Origin: Bacillus thuringiensis
Lineage (GTDB): Bacteria; Bacillota; Bacilli; Bacillales; Bacillaceae_G
Assembly (NCBI RefSeq): GCF_001182785.1
Contig: NZ_CP012099.1
Location: 4,710,501 to 4,774,500 of the forward strand
Length of the DNA: 64,000 nucleotides
Reading direction: 5' to 3'
The notes beneath the pieces were generated by a model that saw only the letters and a list, made by a program, of their open reading frames with translations, ran no database searches and was not told the DNA's origin. Positions within the stretch are counted from its first letter, which is position 1. Each line of letters begins with the position of its first letter. This document shows, one piece after another, positions 19,101 through 27,620 of this stretch. The translations under genes and the position numbers were made by a program.

Positions 19101-22100
19101 TCTTTCACCTTCACTTTAAAGATAATACTTCTTTCTTTCATGTCAGTGATATTTTCATACTTCGCACTAACCTTACCAACTTCTTCTTTCAACTCTACTG
19201 GGGCTGGCTTATCACCTTCTGCTTTTAGACTATCTTTCACATACTCTAAACCAGACGGAATTTCATCCTCAATTTTCACCTCTGCCAGCTCTCCATCTTT
19301 CACCGTATTATTAAATGAAATTCGGTATTCGATTTCTTCCCCTAGCTTCGGTTTATGATTATTCACCTTTTTATGAGCAGCAATTTTACCGTCTTTATAT
19401 TGCGGTGTAATTTTCGCTGTCGGTTCAGTTATAGGGTGGTTCGGATCATCAACATGGATAATTGCCTTATTTGTAATGTCCTTCCCTATTGCAACTGAAT
19501 CTTTCACCTTCACTTTAAAAACGATACTTCTTTCTTTCGTATCCATAATCTCTGAATACTTTGCCATTACCTTACCATTTTCTACTTTCAACTCCACTGG
19601 TTTTGGCTCTTCACCTTCAGCCTTTTCGCTTCCTTCTACAAACTCTAATCCAGCTGGAATTTCATCTTCTATTTTTACCTCTGCTAGTTTTCCATCTTTC
19701 ACCGTATTATTAAAAATAATTCGATATTCGATTTCCTCACCTAACTTCGGTTCATGATTACTTACTTCTTTTCTCGCCTCAATTTTTCCATCTTTATATT
19801 GTGGTGTAATCGGTACATAAGGCTCTTCTGGCAAATTCTTTGTATCATCTACAATTGCCTTATTTACGATTTCTTCGCCCACTTTTACGATTTCTTTTAC
19901 CTTCGCTTTAAAGACAATGCTTCTTTCCTCTGCATCTGTAATTTCTAGATACTTTGCCATTACCTTATTATTTTTCACCTGTAGCTCTACTGGTTTCGGT
20001 TTAGAACCTTCTGCTGTGATGCTGCCTTCTACATACTCTAAACCATTTGGTAATGCATCCTGTATATTTACCTCTGCTAGTTTTCCGTTTTCTATCGTGT
20101 TTTTAAAACTAATTCGATATTCTACTTCTTCTCCTAGTTTCGGTTTATGATTATTGGCCACTTTCTGCGCAGCAATTTTACCATCTTTATATTGCGGAGT
20201 AATTTCCACGTGAGGCTCTTCTGGCTCATTTTTTGTAGCTACTACGATTGCTTTATTAACAATCTCCTTGCCTATTTCTGCTTCTTCTTTTACTTTCACT
20301 TTAAAGATAATACTTCTTTCTTTTGTATCCGCAATTTCTAGATACTTTGCCATTACCTTGCCGTTTTCAAATTTCAATTCTACCGGACTAGGCTTAAATC
20401 CTTCTGCTTGTAAACTGTTCTCTACATACTCTAATCCAGCTGGAATTTCATCTTCTACTTTAACCTCTACTAGTTTTCCGTTTTCTACCGTGTTTTTAAA
20501 ACTAATTCGGTATTCTACTTCTTCTCCTAATTTCGGTTTTTTATTGTTTACAAATTTCTCTGCTTTAAGCTTACCGTCTTTATATTCTGGCGTAATTGTT
20601 ACTTCTGAAGTTGTTGGATCTTTTGTATCATCAACAACTACTTTATTGACAATGCCTTCACCAACTTTTACTTCTTCTTTTACTTTCGCTTTAAAGACGA
20701 TACTTCTTTCTTCTGTATCCATAATTTCTGGATATTTGACGATTACTTTTCCATCTTTCACTTTCAGTTCTACCGGATTCGGCTTAGAACCTTCCGCTCG
20801 TAAACTATCTTTCACATACTCTAATCCATTTGGTAAATCGTCTTCTATTTTTACCTCTGCTAGCTTTCCGTTTTCTACCGTGTTTTTAAAACTAATTCGG
20901 TATTCTACTTCTTCTCCTAACTTCGGCGTTTCATTATTTACCGTTTTCTTCGCTTCTACTTTTCCATCTTTATGCTGCGGAGTAATTTCTGCCGTCGGTG
21001 TTTCTGGTTCATTTTTCGTATCATCAATAATTGCTTTATTGACGATTTTTTTACCGACTTTCACTTCATCTTTTACTTTCACTTTAAAAGTGATACTTCT
21101 TTCTTCTGTATCCGTAATCTCTGGATACTTCGCCATTACCTTACCATTTTCCACTTTCAATTCTACTGGATCCGGCTTAGATCCTTCTGCTTTCACACTG
21201 TTTTCTACATACTCTAAACCTTCTGGTAAAGTATCTTCTATTTTCACCTCTGCTAGTTTTCCGTCTTCTACCGTGTTTTTAAAACTAATTCGGTATTCTA
21301 CTTCTTCTCCTAACTTCGGCGTTTCATTATTTACCGTTTTCTTCGCTTTCACTTTTCCGTCTTTATGTTGCGGAATAATTTCTGCTATCGGTGTTTCTGG
21401 CGGATGTTTCGTATCGCTCACAATCGCTTCATTAACAATCGAATCGCTCACTTTACCTTTTACTTTCACTTTAAAGGTAATACTTCTCTCTTTCGTATCT
21501 GTAATCTCAGGATACTTTGCCATTACCTTACCGTTTTCAAATTTCAATTCCACTGGATCTGGCTTAGATCCTTCTGCTTTTACACTATCTTTCACATACT
21601 CTAATCCATTTGGTAAATCATCTTCTATTATTACCTCTGTTAGCTTTCCATGTTCTACCGTATTTTTAAAGCTGATTCGGTATTCCACTTCTTCTCCTAA
21701 CTTCGGCGTTTCATTATTTACCATCTTTTTCGCTTCAAGTTTTCCAGCTTTATACTGAGGAATAATTTCCGCTGTCGGATTAACTGGCTTATTTTGCGAA
21801 TCATCAATAGTTGCTTTATTAATAATTTTTTTACCGACTTTTACTTCTTCTTTTACTTTCACTTTAAAAACGATACTTCTTTCTTCTGTATCCATAATTT
21901 CTGGATATTTTGCCATTACCTTACCGTTTTCAAATTTCAGCTCTACTGAATCTGTTCCGGTACCTTCTGCTTTCAAACTATTTTCTACATACTCTAAACC
22001 TTCTGGTAAAGTATCCTCTATTGTCACGTCTGTTAGCTTTCCGTTCTTTACCGTATTTTTCATACTAATTCGGTATTCAACTTCTTCTCCTAACTTCGGT

Positions 22101-25100
22101 GTTTCATTATTTACGATTTTCTTCGCTTTAATTTTTCCATCTTTATGTAATGGTGTAATTTTCGCTTCTGGTTCTTTCGGATGTTTCATATCATCAACAA
22201 TTGCCTTATTGATGATTTCCTTACCCACTTCCGCTTCTTCCTTCACCTTTACCTTAAAGACGATACTTCTTTCTTTCATATCCGTAATATTTTCGTATTC
22301 AGCAATAACTTTTCCATCTTTCACACTTAACTTTAATGGAGCTGGTTTATCACCTTCAGCCTTTTCACTGCCTTTTACATACTCTAAACCGTTAGGAATT
22401 GTATCCTCTATTTTTACCTTTTCTAGTTTTCCGTTTTCTACCGTATTCTTAAAGCTAATTCGGTATTCTACTTCTTCGCCTAGTTTTGGTGATGGATTAT
22501 CTACTGTCTTCGTCGAATCAATTATTCCATCCTTATGTTGCGGAGTAATTCTTTCCTCCGGCTCAATCGGTGGATTTTTCGTATCATCAACAATTGCTTT
22601 ATTGACAATCTCTTTATCTACTTTTGCTTCTTCCTTCACCTTTACTTTAAAGACGATACTTCTTTCTTTCATATCCATAATATCGATATACTTAGCTTTG
22701 ACTATCCCATTTTCAACAGCTAATTCTACTGGTCCAGGTGCTTCTCCTTCAGCCTTGATGCTATTTTCTACATATTCAAGACCTTTTGGAATTGTATCTT
22801 CCACTCGCACCTCTTCTAGTTTTCCGTTCTCAACCGTATTATGAAAACTAATGCGGTACTCGATTTCTTCACCTAGCTTTGGTTTCTTATTATTAACTAC
22901 CTTTGTAGCAGCAATTTCACCTTTTTTACTTTGCGGTGTAATAACAACCTTTGATTCAACAGGCTCATTTTTCGGATCTTTTGCAATTGCTTTATTTACA
23001 ATTGCCTCCCCTACTTTTGCCGAATCTTTTACTTTCACTTTAAAAACAATACTTCTTTTTTCTGTATCCATAATTTCTGGATACTTTGCCATTACTTTTC
23101 CGTCTTCCACTTTTAGTTCTACTGGCTCTGGTTTTATGCCTTCAGCTTTCAAACTATCTTTCACGTATTCAACACCTTTAGGTAATGTATCTTCTACTAG
23201 CACCTTTTCTAGTTTTCCATTTTCTACCGTATTATAAAATGTAATTCGGTATTCCACTTCTTCTCCTAGTTTTGGTGTTTGATTCGTTACGCTTTTTTCT
23301 ACATCCACTTTACCGTATTTATAATCCGGCGTAATCTTTTCTTCTGGATGCTCAGATTGTCCATTTGGCTCACTCACAACCGCTTTATTAACAATCGTTT
23401 CTCCCGCTTTTGCCTCTTCTTTTACTTTCACTTTAAAGGCAATGCTTCGCTCTTTTGTATCCGTAATCTCTGGATATTTTGCTATTACCTTACCATTTTC
23501 TACTTTTAACTCTACTGGATTTGGTTCAGCACCTTCAGCTCGCTCACTACCTTGAACAAATTCTAAGTTAGCTGGAATTTCATCTTCTATTGTAACTGCA
23601 TCTAGTTTTCCGTTTTCCACCGTATTTTTGAAGCTAATTTGATATTCAACTTCTTCTCCTAGCTTCGGCTTCTTATTTGTTGCTTTTTTCTTTGCAGCAA
23701 TTTTACCGGCCTTATGCTGTGGTGTAATCTTCTCTTCTAGATCCTTTGGTGGATTTGTTTTATCACTAACGGTTGCTTTGTTAACAATTTCTTCACCAAT
23801 TTTTGCAGTTTCTTTTACTTTTGTTTTAAAGACGATACTTCTTTCTTCCATATCCATAATTTCTGGATACTTTGCAATTACTTTGCCATTTTCAAACTTT
23901 AGCTCTACTGGCTCTGGTTTTATACCTTCGGCTTTCAAGCTATCTTTCACGTATTCAAGACTACTTGGTAATTCGTCTTCAATTGTCAATACATCTAGAC
24001 GTCCATCTTTTGTCTTATTTTTAAATGTAATACGATACTCTACCTCGTCACCTAGCTTCGGTGTTTTATTAGAAGCTATTTTTCTCGCCTCTATTTCTCC
24101 CGGAACTTCTTTTGGCAGCGTAACCGTAACATTTGCATCATCTGCAGTTTCATAATTTACCTCGGTACTATCTTTTCCCTTTACAGCAACGATATTTTTT
24201 ATTGTTGTATCTGATTGTACAGAAGCTTTCACTTTTACTTTAAATGTAATAATGGCACTTTCACCAGGCTTTAAAACACCGCCGTCTTTAGCATCTGCCC
24301 CTTCACCAATACGGAAATCAATTTGATTATTTACAAACTCTGCTTCATCGTCGCTTGCATTATCTGTTTTATTTCCTTTATTACTTCCAGAAACATATTG
24401 AATAGACCCCGGAACATACTCTAAACGATCATCTAATTTATCAAAACCTTTTACATTAGATACAGGCGATTGGTTATTTTTCGTATCATTTTTCACTTCA
24501 ATTTGATACGTAAACTCTTCACCGGCTTTAATTTCCTTAACTTCTTTACCAACACTATCTAATGCCTTTTTATCAACTTGTAAGTTTGGAGCATTATGTT
24601 CTGTAACGAATGTAGCGTTATTTAATACGTAAATATCACCAGTACCACCATTTGCTCTAAAACGCATTTTTGCTTCTTTTAAATCATTTTTTACTTGAGT
24701 AGGTCCTTCAAGATGATACGTATGAATGTCAGTACTGAATGAATTTGTCCAATCCGGGTTATATCCTGGATATTTTTTTGTAACAAACTCGTTAGTACCG
24801 TCTACTTGTACTTCTGTCATAGACGAATCATTCGCATCATTATCTTTACCGTTAATATTTTTTATCTTTATATATCCAGCACCAAAATCATATTCTCCAT
24901 AATCATATGCATATCCATCTTTCTCAGCTGGATCACCTTGCGATGAAAAATAACTAAATTTCGCCTTAAAAGCACCTTCTTTTGGTGTGTTTATTTTATT
25001 AACACTAATATCTGTCCAAGCTGTGCTTTTTTGAGAGACTAGCCCTTCCCAAATCTTCATGTCTTTTACTGTTTCTTTATAGTTTTCATAAACTAATATA

Positions 25101-26479
25101 AGATTCCAGTTACCCCAGTAATAGCCGCCACCTGCTACATCTTTAATTTGTGGCACATTCGCAACTGTCAACGTTTGAGAAATGCCTTGCTGTGCAATTA
25201 CATTTGTTACATCTGCATACGCAACATATCCTGCGCCACTACCTGAGTAATTAGAAATATAAGGTAGGTAATCCGCTTTTCGTATGCTATCAGCAGTTAC
25301 CTCTGCATATTCTTTATTTCCCATTTTCATTTTGACTGGTTGTCGTACATCATTATCACTAACTCTTTGATTAACATTTGTACTAGTTACAGTTCCCATT
25401 GCAGCTGTCCAAAACAAATACGCCTTTTTCACTTTACTTCCAGCAGGGATGTTAGGAAATGCACCTGTTGACGAATTAAAAGTACTATCATCGTTATCAA
25501 CGTCCACAGTCATTTTATTCGTTTTATAACCCATACTTTGTCTTCCATAATGATCCGTAGTCAAACCAAGCGTCACATTACCAGTTTGTACTAAATTACC
25601 GGCAGTAATAATAGAATACAGTGGGTCTCCAAATCCTTGTTTATCTCCTGTTTGAATTTGAACCTTTGAAGCATTTTCTGATGCAGCTTGTACTTTTGCA
25701 TCACTCTGCTTTACTGCTAAAGGTGATTGCTTTTTCTCTTCTTTTAGTTGCTTCTCAGCCTCAGGTTGTTGTACCTTATCTATTTCTGTTTTTTGTGTAG
25801 ATCTATTTTTATCTTCTACAGATACTTTTAATTTTCCATCCACTTCTTTAGTTTTTGAATCAGTTGTTGATCCGATAGCTTTCTTACTACTGTCAGCCTC
25901 ATCATCGGTATTAGCTTCTAAATTATCTTCAGAAGGAAGCCCTTCAACATCTACAGACATGTTCCCTATTTGTAGTTGATCCTTTTGCACACTAATTTTT
26001 TGCTTATACTCTTTATTAAAATGTTGTGCACGACGAGCTTTTATTAACACAGTCATTTTTTCATGTGATTTTAAATCTTGAATTTTAAGATTAGAAGAAA
26101 GAATCTTTCCTCCCTTATCTTTTTCCTCTACATAGAAATCCGCTACCTTATTTTCAGGTAACTTTTCTCCGTTTACTTTCGCAGATTGCGGAAGGAACGC
26201 AATTTCATTATCATTATTTTGTTTAATTACCAATTCTTGAATTGGTGTAGCTCCCGTATTTTCAACCGTATATTGAAATACGTGCTCCCTCTCCGCTACT
26301 TCTCCCTTATATATTTCAGCATTTACTTGCTCTGCCTTAATTTTCACATCATTTCCTTGTAACTCATCCCAGCTTTTTTTATTTATCTCTGTAGCAAAAG
26401 CACTGGGTGCAGGCAATATGATGGATAGGAGAAGTGTAATCATCGTTACGACATTAAAACACTTCAATACTTGCTTCAT
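16163..26479 (-). CDS. Giant LPXTG-anchored surface protein with 18 tandem DUF11-like repeats
   Basis: A 3438-aa cell-wall protein. A signal peptide (residues 1-29, ending SAFA) is followed by a charged region to about 275. A non-repeated domain spans about 277-625 (GDKQGFGDPLYS, TVANVPQIKDVAGGGYYWGNW, then tyrosine- and aspartate-rich stretches) and probably forms the binding head. A divergent DUF11-like module covers about 630-793. From 794 to about 3148 come 18 consecutive modules of about 131 aa, each with PKLGEEVEYRISF, EDELPNGLEYV and KERSIVFKVKVKE. A Pro/Glu/Lys stalk (17 copies of EPEVKPE) leads to the sorting signal: LPKTG at 3404-3408, a hydrophobic helix and RRRKQ. AAGGAGAAAG lies 12 bases before ATG. 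A sortase A substrate and adhesin or stalk is inferred; the ligand is unknown. No sortase gene is nearby. Confidence 0.93.
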   Translation of the reverse strand: MKQVLKCFNVVTMITLLLSIILPAPSAFATEINKKSWDELQGNDVKIKAEQVNAEIYKGEVAEREHVFQYTVENTGATPIQELVIKQNNDNEIAFLPQSAKVNGEKLPENKVADFYVEEKDKGGKILSSNLKIQDLKSHEKMTVLIKARRAQHFNKEYKQKISVQKDQLQIGNMSVDVEGLPSEDNLEANTDDEADSSKKAIGSTTDSKTKEVDGKLKVSVEDKNRSTQKTEIDKVQQPEAEKQLKEEKKQSPLAVKQSDAKVQAASENASKVQIQTGDKQGFGDPLYSIITAGNLVQTGNVTLGLTTDHYGRQSMGYKTNKMTVDVDNDDSTFNSSTGAFPNIPAGSKVKKAYLFWTAAMGTVTSTNVNQRVSDNDVRQPVKMKMGNKEYAEVTADSIRKADYLPYISNYSGSGAGYVAYADVTNVIAQQGISQTLTVANVPQIKDVAGGGYYWGNWNLILVYENYKETVKDMKIWEGLVSQKSTAWTDISVNKINTPKEGAFKAKFSYFSSQGDPAEKDGYAYDYGEYDFGAGYIKIKNINGKDNDANDSSMTEVQVDGTNEFVTKKYPGYNPDWTNSFSTDIHTYHLEGPTQVKNDLKEAKMRFRANGGTGDIYVLNNATFVTEHNAPNLQVDKKALDSVGKEVKEIKAGEEFTYQIEVKNDTKNNQSPVSNVKGFDKLDDRLEYVPGSIQYVSGSNKGNKTDNASDDEAEFVNNQIDFRIGEGADAKDGGVLKPGESAIITFKVKVKASVQSDTTIKNIVAVKGKDSTEVNYETADDANVTVTLPKEVPGEIEARKIASNKTPKLGDEVEYRITFKNKTKDGRLDVLTIEDELPSSLEYVKDSLKAEGIKPEPVELKFENGKVIAKYPEIMDMEERSIVFKTKVKETAKIGEEIVNKATVSDKTNPPKDLEEKITPQHKAGKIAAKKKATNKKPKLGEEVEYQISFKNTVENGKLDAVTIEDEIPANLEFVQGSERAEGAEPNPVELKVENGKVIAKYPEITDTKERSIAFKVKVKEEAKAGETIVNKAVVSEPNGQSEHPEEKITPDYKYGKVDVEKSVTNQTPKLGEEVEYRITFYNTVENGKLEKVLVEDTLPKGVEYVKDSLKAEGIKPEPVELKVEDGKVMAKYPEIMDTEKRSIVFKVKVKDSAKVGEAIVNKAIAKDPKNEPVESKVVITPQSKKGEIAATKVVNNKKPKLGEEIEYRISFHNTVENGKLEEVRVEDTIPKGLEYVENSIKAEGEAPGPVELAVENGIVKAKYIDIMDMKERSIVFKVKVKEEAKVDKEIVNKAIVDDTKNPPIEPEERITPQHKDGIIDSTKTVDNPSPKLGEEVEYRISFKNTVENGKLEKVKIEDTIPNGLEYVKGSEKAEGDKPAPLKLSVKDGKVIAEYENITDMKERSIVFKVKVKEEAEVGKEIINKAIVDDMKHPKEPEAKITPLHKDGKIKAKKIVNNETPKLGEEVEYRISMKNTVKNGKLTDVTIEDTLPEGLEYVENSLKAEGTGTDSVELKFENGKVMAKYPEIMDTEERSIVFKVKVKEEVKVGKKIINKATIDDSQNKPVNPTAEIIPQYKAGKLEAKKMVNNETPKLGEEVEYRISFKNTVEHGKLTEVIIEDDLPNGLEYVKDSVKAEGSKPDPVELKFENGKVMAKYPEITDTKERSITFKVKVKGKVSDSIVNEAIVSDTKHPPETPIAEIIPQHKDGKVKAKKTVNNETPKLGEEVEYRISFKNTVEDGKLAEVKIEDTLPEGLEYVENSVKAEGSKPDPVELKVENGKVMAKYPEITDTEERSITFKVKVKDEVKVGKKIVNKAIIDDTKNEPETPTAEITPQHKDGKVEAKKTVNNETPKLGEEVEYRISFKNTVENGKLAEVKIEDDLPNGLEYVKDSLRAEGSKPNPVELKVKDGKVIVKYPEIMDTEERSIVFKAKVKEEVKVGEGIVNKVVVDDTKDPTTSEVTITPEYKDGKLKAEKFVNNKKPKLGEEVEYRISFKNTVENGKLVEVKVEDEIPAGLEYVENSLQAEGFKPSPVELKFENGKVMAKYLEIADTKERSIIFKVKVKEEAEIGKEIVNKAIVVATKNEPEEPHVEITPQYKDGKIAAQKVANNHKPKLGEEVEYRISFKNTIENGKLAEVNIQDALPNGLEYVEGSITAEGSKPKPVELQVKNNKVMAKYLEITDAEERSIVFKAKVKEIVKVGEEIVNKAIVDDTKNLPEEPYVPITPQYKDGKIEARKEVSNHEPKLGEEIEYRIIFNNTVKDGKLAEVKIEDEIPAGLEFVEGSEKAEGEEPKPVELKVENGKVMAKYSEIMDTKERSIVFKVKVKDSVAIGKDITNKAIIHVDDPNHPITEPTAKITPQYKDGKIAAHKKVNNHKPKLGEEIEYRISFNNTVKDGELAEVKIEDEIPSGLEYVKDSLKAEGDKPAPVELKEEVGKVSAKYENITDMKERSIIFKVKVKDSVEVDKAIVNKAIVDDTKNPPERPEVDITPQHKAGKFKANKKVSKKDPKLGEEVEYRISFKNTVENGKLAEMKIEDQLPNGLEYVKDSLKAEGNEPNPVELKEEAGKITAKYENITDTTERSIRFKVKVTEAVKVGKKIVNTAIVDDDNPKNPPQKPEAIITPEYKNGKIKAEKTVNNPAPKLGEEVEYRITFRNVVEHGKVAKVKIKDELPNSLEFVEGSERAEGDNPKPLHVKVKNGTVLAEYPEITDMKERSIVFKVKVKEKAKIGEAIVNTAVVEDTINPPEKPNVAIQPQYKAGALQAEKTVSNHEPKLGEEVEYRISFENTVENGKLAEVKVEDEIPAGLEYVQDSIKSDGPEPNPVELKVENGKVTAKYPEITDTKKRSIIFKAKVQETVQVGKEIINKAVVDDNNPTNPPVESLIPITPQYKDGKLEARKEVSNHEPKLGEEIEYRITFNGTVDGGKLVDVKIEDEIPSGLEYVKDSLKAVGDKPVPTELKVENGKVTVKYPEITDTKERSIIFKVRVKESVKVGEEITNKAIIHVDDPNHPVMEPTATIKPEYKAGKLKATKTVSNKEPKLGEEIEYRISFENTVENGKLAEVKVEDEIPAGLEYVQDSIRFEGAEPNPVELKMEFGKVIAKYLEITDTKERSIIFKAKVKAAPSKGITNKAVVDDRINPPLEPTVTILPKTKEDFKIPKDPKEPEVKPEDPKDPKEPEVKPEDPKEPEVKPEDPKEPKEPKDPKDPKEPEVKPEDPKDPKEPEVKPEDPKDPKEPEVKPEDPKEPKEPEVKPEDLKEPKEPEVKPEDPKDPKEPEVKPEDPKEPKEPEVKPEDPKEPKEPEVKPEDLKDPKEPEVKPEDPKEPKEPEVKPEDPKEPKEPEVKPEDPKEPKEPEVKPEDLKDPKEPEVKPEDLKEPKEPEVKPEEPEVKLEKLIKEPQVKVEKELPKTGAAHSWMMSVGAGISFLVGGVLFVLGRRRKQ
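16328..17010 (-). repeat. 39-bp tandem repeat coding the wall-spanning stalk
   Basis: Encodes 17 copies of EPEVKPE in a 13-residue unit of the form (P/L)K(E/D)PKEPEVKPED. Units differ mainly by E/D and P/L swaps, and one is longer (PKEPKEPKDPKDPKE). Prone to slippage and copy-number change. Confidence 0.95.
17030..24100 (-). repeat. 18 tandem repeats of about 393 bp (DUF11-like modules)
   Basis: Each unit encodes about 131 aa starting G-K-(I/L/V)-x-A and ending with ITPQYK or ITPQHK. Neighbouring units are the most alike in the middle (units 6-9 share NNETPKLGEEVEYRIS), consistent with expansion by unequal crossing-over. The first unit, at 24100, is the most divergent. Confidence 0.95.
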
Positions 26480-26922
26480 ATTTTCTATCTTTCTCCTTTC
26501 TATATACTTGCTAACCGTCTACTTAATTTCAGTAACCCTTTCATTTAGTAGCCGTATACATAGCAATATATATCCACTCGCAACAATCCGACCTACGAAA
26601 ATGTATCGTTGAAATCCAAATGTCAACAATATAAATCTCATAGAATATTATTATTTTAATTTATCAAAAATAGCATATATATCGGACACTTATATAAACC
26701 TATAAAACACCTTATGATATAGGCCGATATAACAGTTTAAGGATACATAAAAAGCTTAACATATCCCTTAATCTATTCATACATACAATAGAAAATCTAC
26801 CATTTTTAGTCATTTCAGTTTGTTGTTTATGATTAAAATTTTCAAAAAACAATAACCGTTACATGTAAAAATATGTTACATTAAAAGGGAACTAATGTTC
26901 TTATTTAAAAGGAGGCATTTCC
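26480..26922. other. Divergent intergenic region upstream of the giant adhesin gene
   Basis: About 440 bases of AT-rich DNA. On the minus strand a perfect TTGACA lies at 26626-26621 with TACATT 15 bp or CATTTT 17 bp downstream, a weak adhesin promoter candidate. TATATCGG near 26673 and CCGATATA near 26727 form a spaced inverted repeat that encloses a second one (CCTATA / TATAGG). No open frame with a ribosome site is seen. Confidence 0.45.
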
Positions 26923-27402
26923 ATGATAAATGAACCCATTATCGTAAAAAAAGAAGCTTTCCAAACAATCGGCGTTTCGGTTACGACGACTAATGAAATA
27001 GAGGCATCTACTGAAGGAAAAATCCCCGGGCTTTGGAACAAATACTTTCAAGAACAAATGATATATCACATCCCAAATCAACAAACGAAAGAAATATTCG
27101 CTTTCTACTCAAACTATGAATCAGATGAAACTGGTACATATACATTTACAATCGGTATGCCCGTTTCTTCATTAGAAGATGTTCCTGAAAATATGACAAC
27201 TTTAACAATACCTGCCGCTACATATGCGGTATTTACAACGAGAAAAGGTCCAGTTGCTGAAGTCGTTTGCGAAGCTTGGGAATATATTTGGCAATGGTCG
27301 AAAGAAAATAAACGTGCCTTCACAACAGACTTTGAGCTTTACGCCGAAAGAGCATTAGACCCAAATCATGCACAATTGGATATTTATATTGCGTTAGCCT
27401 AA
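26923..27402 (+). CDS. GyrI-like / effector-binding-domain protein
   Basis: A 159-aa single-domain protein of the GyrI-like small-molecule-binding fold (the ligand domain of AraC- and BmrR-type regulators), without a DNA-binding domain. Typical features: IVKKEAFQTIGVSV at the N-terminus, GLWNKYFQEQ, a central FYSNYESDETGTYTFTIG strand pair, TIPAATYAVFTTRKGP, and the ending DFELYAERALDPNHAQLDIYIAL. Stand-alone members bind hydrophobic or cationic drugs; the ligand here is unknown. Ribosome site AAAGGAGGCATTTCC. A terminator follows at once, so it is monocistronic. Confidence 0.85.
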   Translation: MINEPIIVKKEAFQTIGVSVTTTNEIEASTEGKIPGLWNKYFQEQMIYHIPNQQTKEIFAFYSNYESDETGTYTFTIGMPVSSLEDVPENMTTLTIPAATYAVFTTRKGPVAEVVCEAWEYIWQWSKENKRAFTTDFELYAERALDPNHAQLDIYIALA

Positions 27403-27431
27403 AAAAAGATGCCCATTCGGCATCTTTTTTT
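27403..27431 (+). terminator. Terminator of the GyrI-like gene
   Basis: AAAAAAAGATGCC / GGCATCTTTTTTT around CATTC. Confidence 0.92.
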
Positions 27432-27511
27432 GTCGTTAAATAGCTACTGGGCAAATCCATTATTATTGTCTACAATGAGAAAGTGCAGTATAGAAATATT
27501 AGAAACTGTAT

Positions 27512-27590
27512 AAAGTGAAACTATACTCAGCGGAGGGCATCTCCCATTGAGTATTAGCCCTCACCAATCGGGCGTTTACTGGTTTTTCAG
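27512..27590. repeat. bcr-like dispersed repeat, copy B
   Basis: AAAGTGAAACTATACTCAG start, a hairpin ATACTCA / TGAGTAT with an inner GGAG / CTCC pair, then TTAGCCCTCACCAATCGG and GCGTTTAC, the block shared with copies A, D and E. Confidence 0.7.
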
Positions 27591-27620
27591 TTTAAATTTG
27601 TCACATAGAAAGGAAGCAAT

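Noticed and set aside
20268..21758. A 496-codon open frame (and some fifteen others) on the plus strand inside the giant adhesin gene
   Set aside because: It is the antisense of the tandem repeats: repeated codon patterns leave one opposite frame without stops. It has no ribosome site, and its translation repeats every 131 residues in step with the sense modules.
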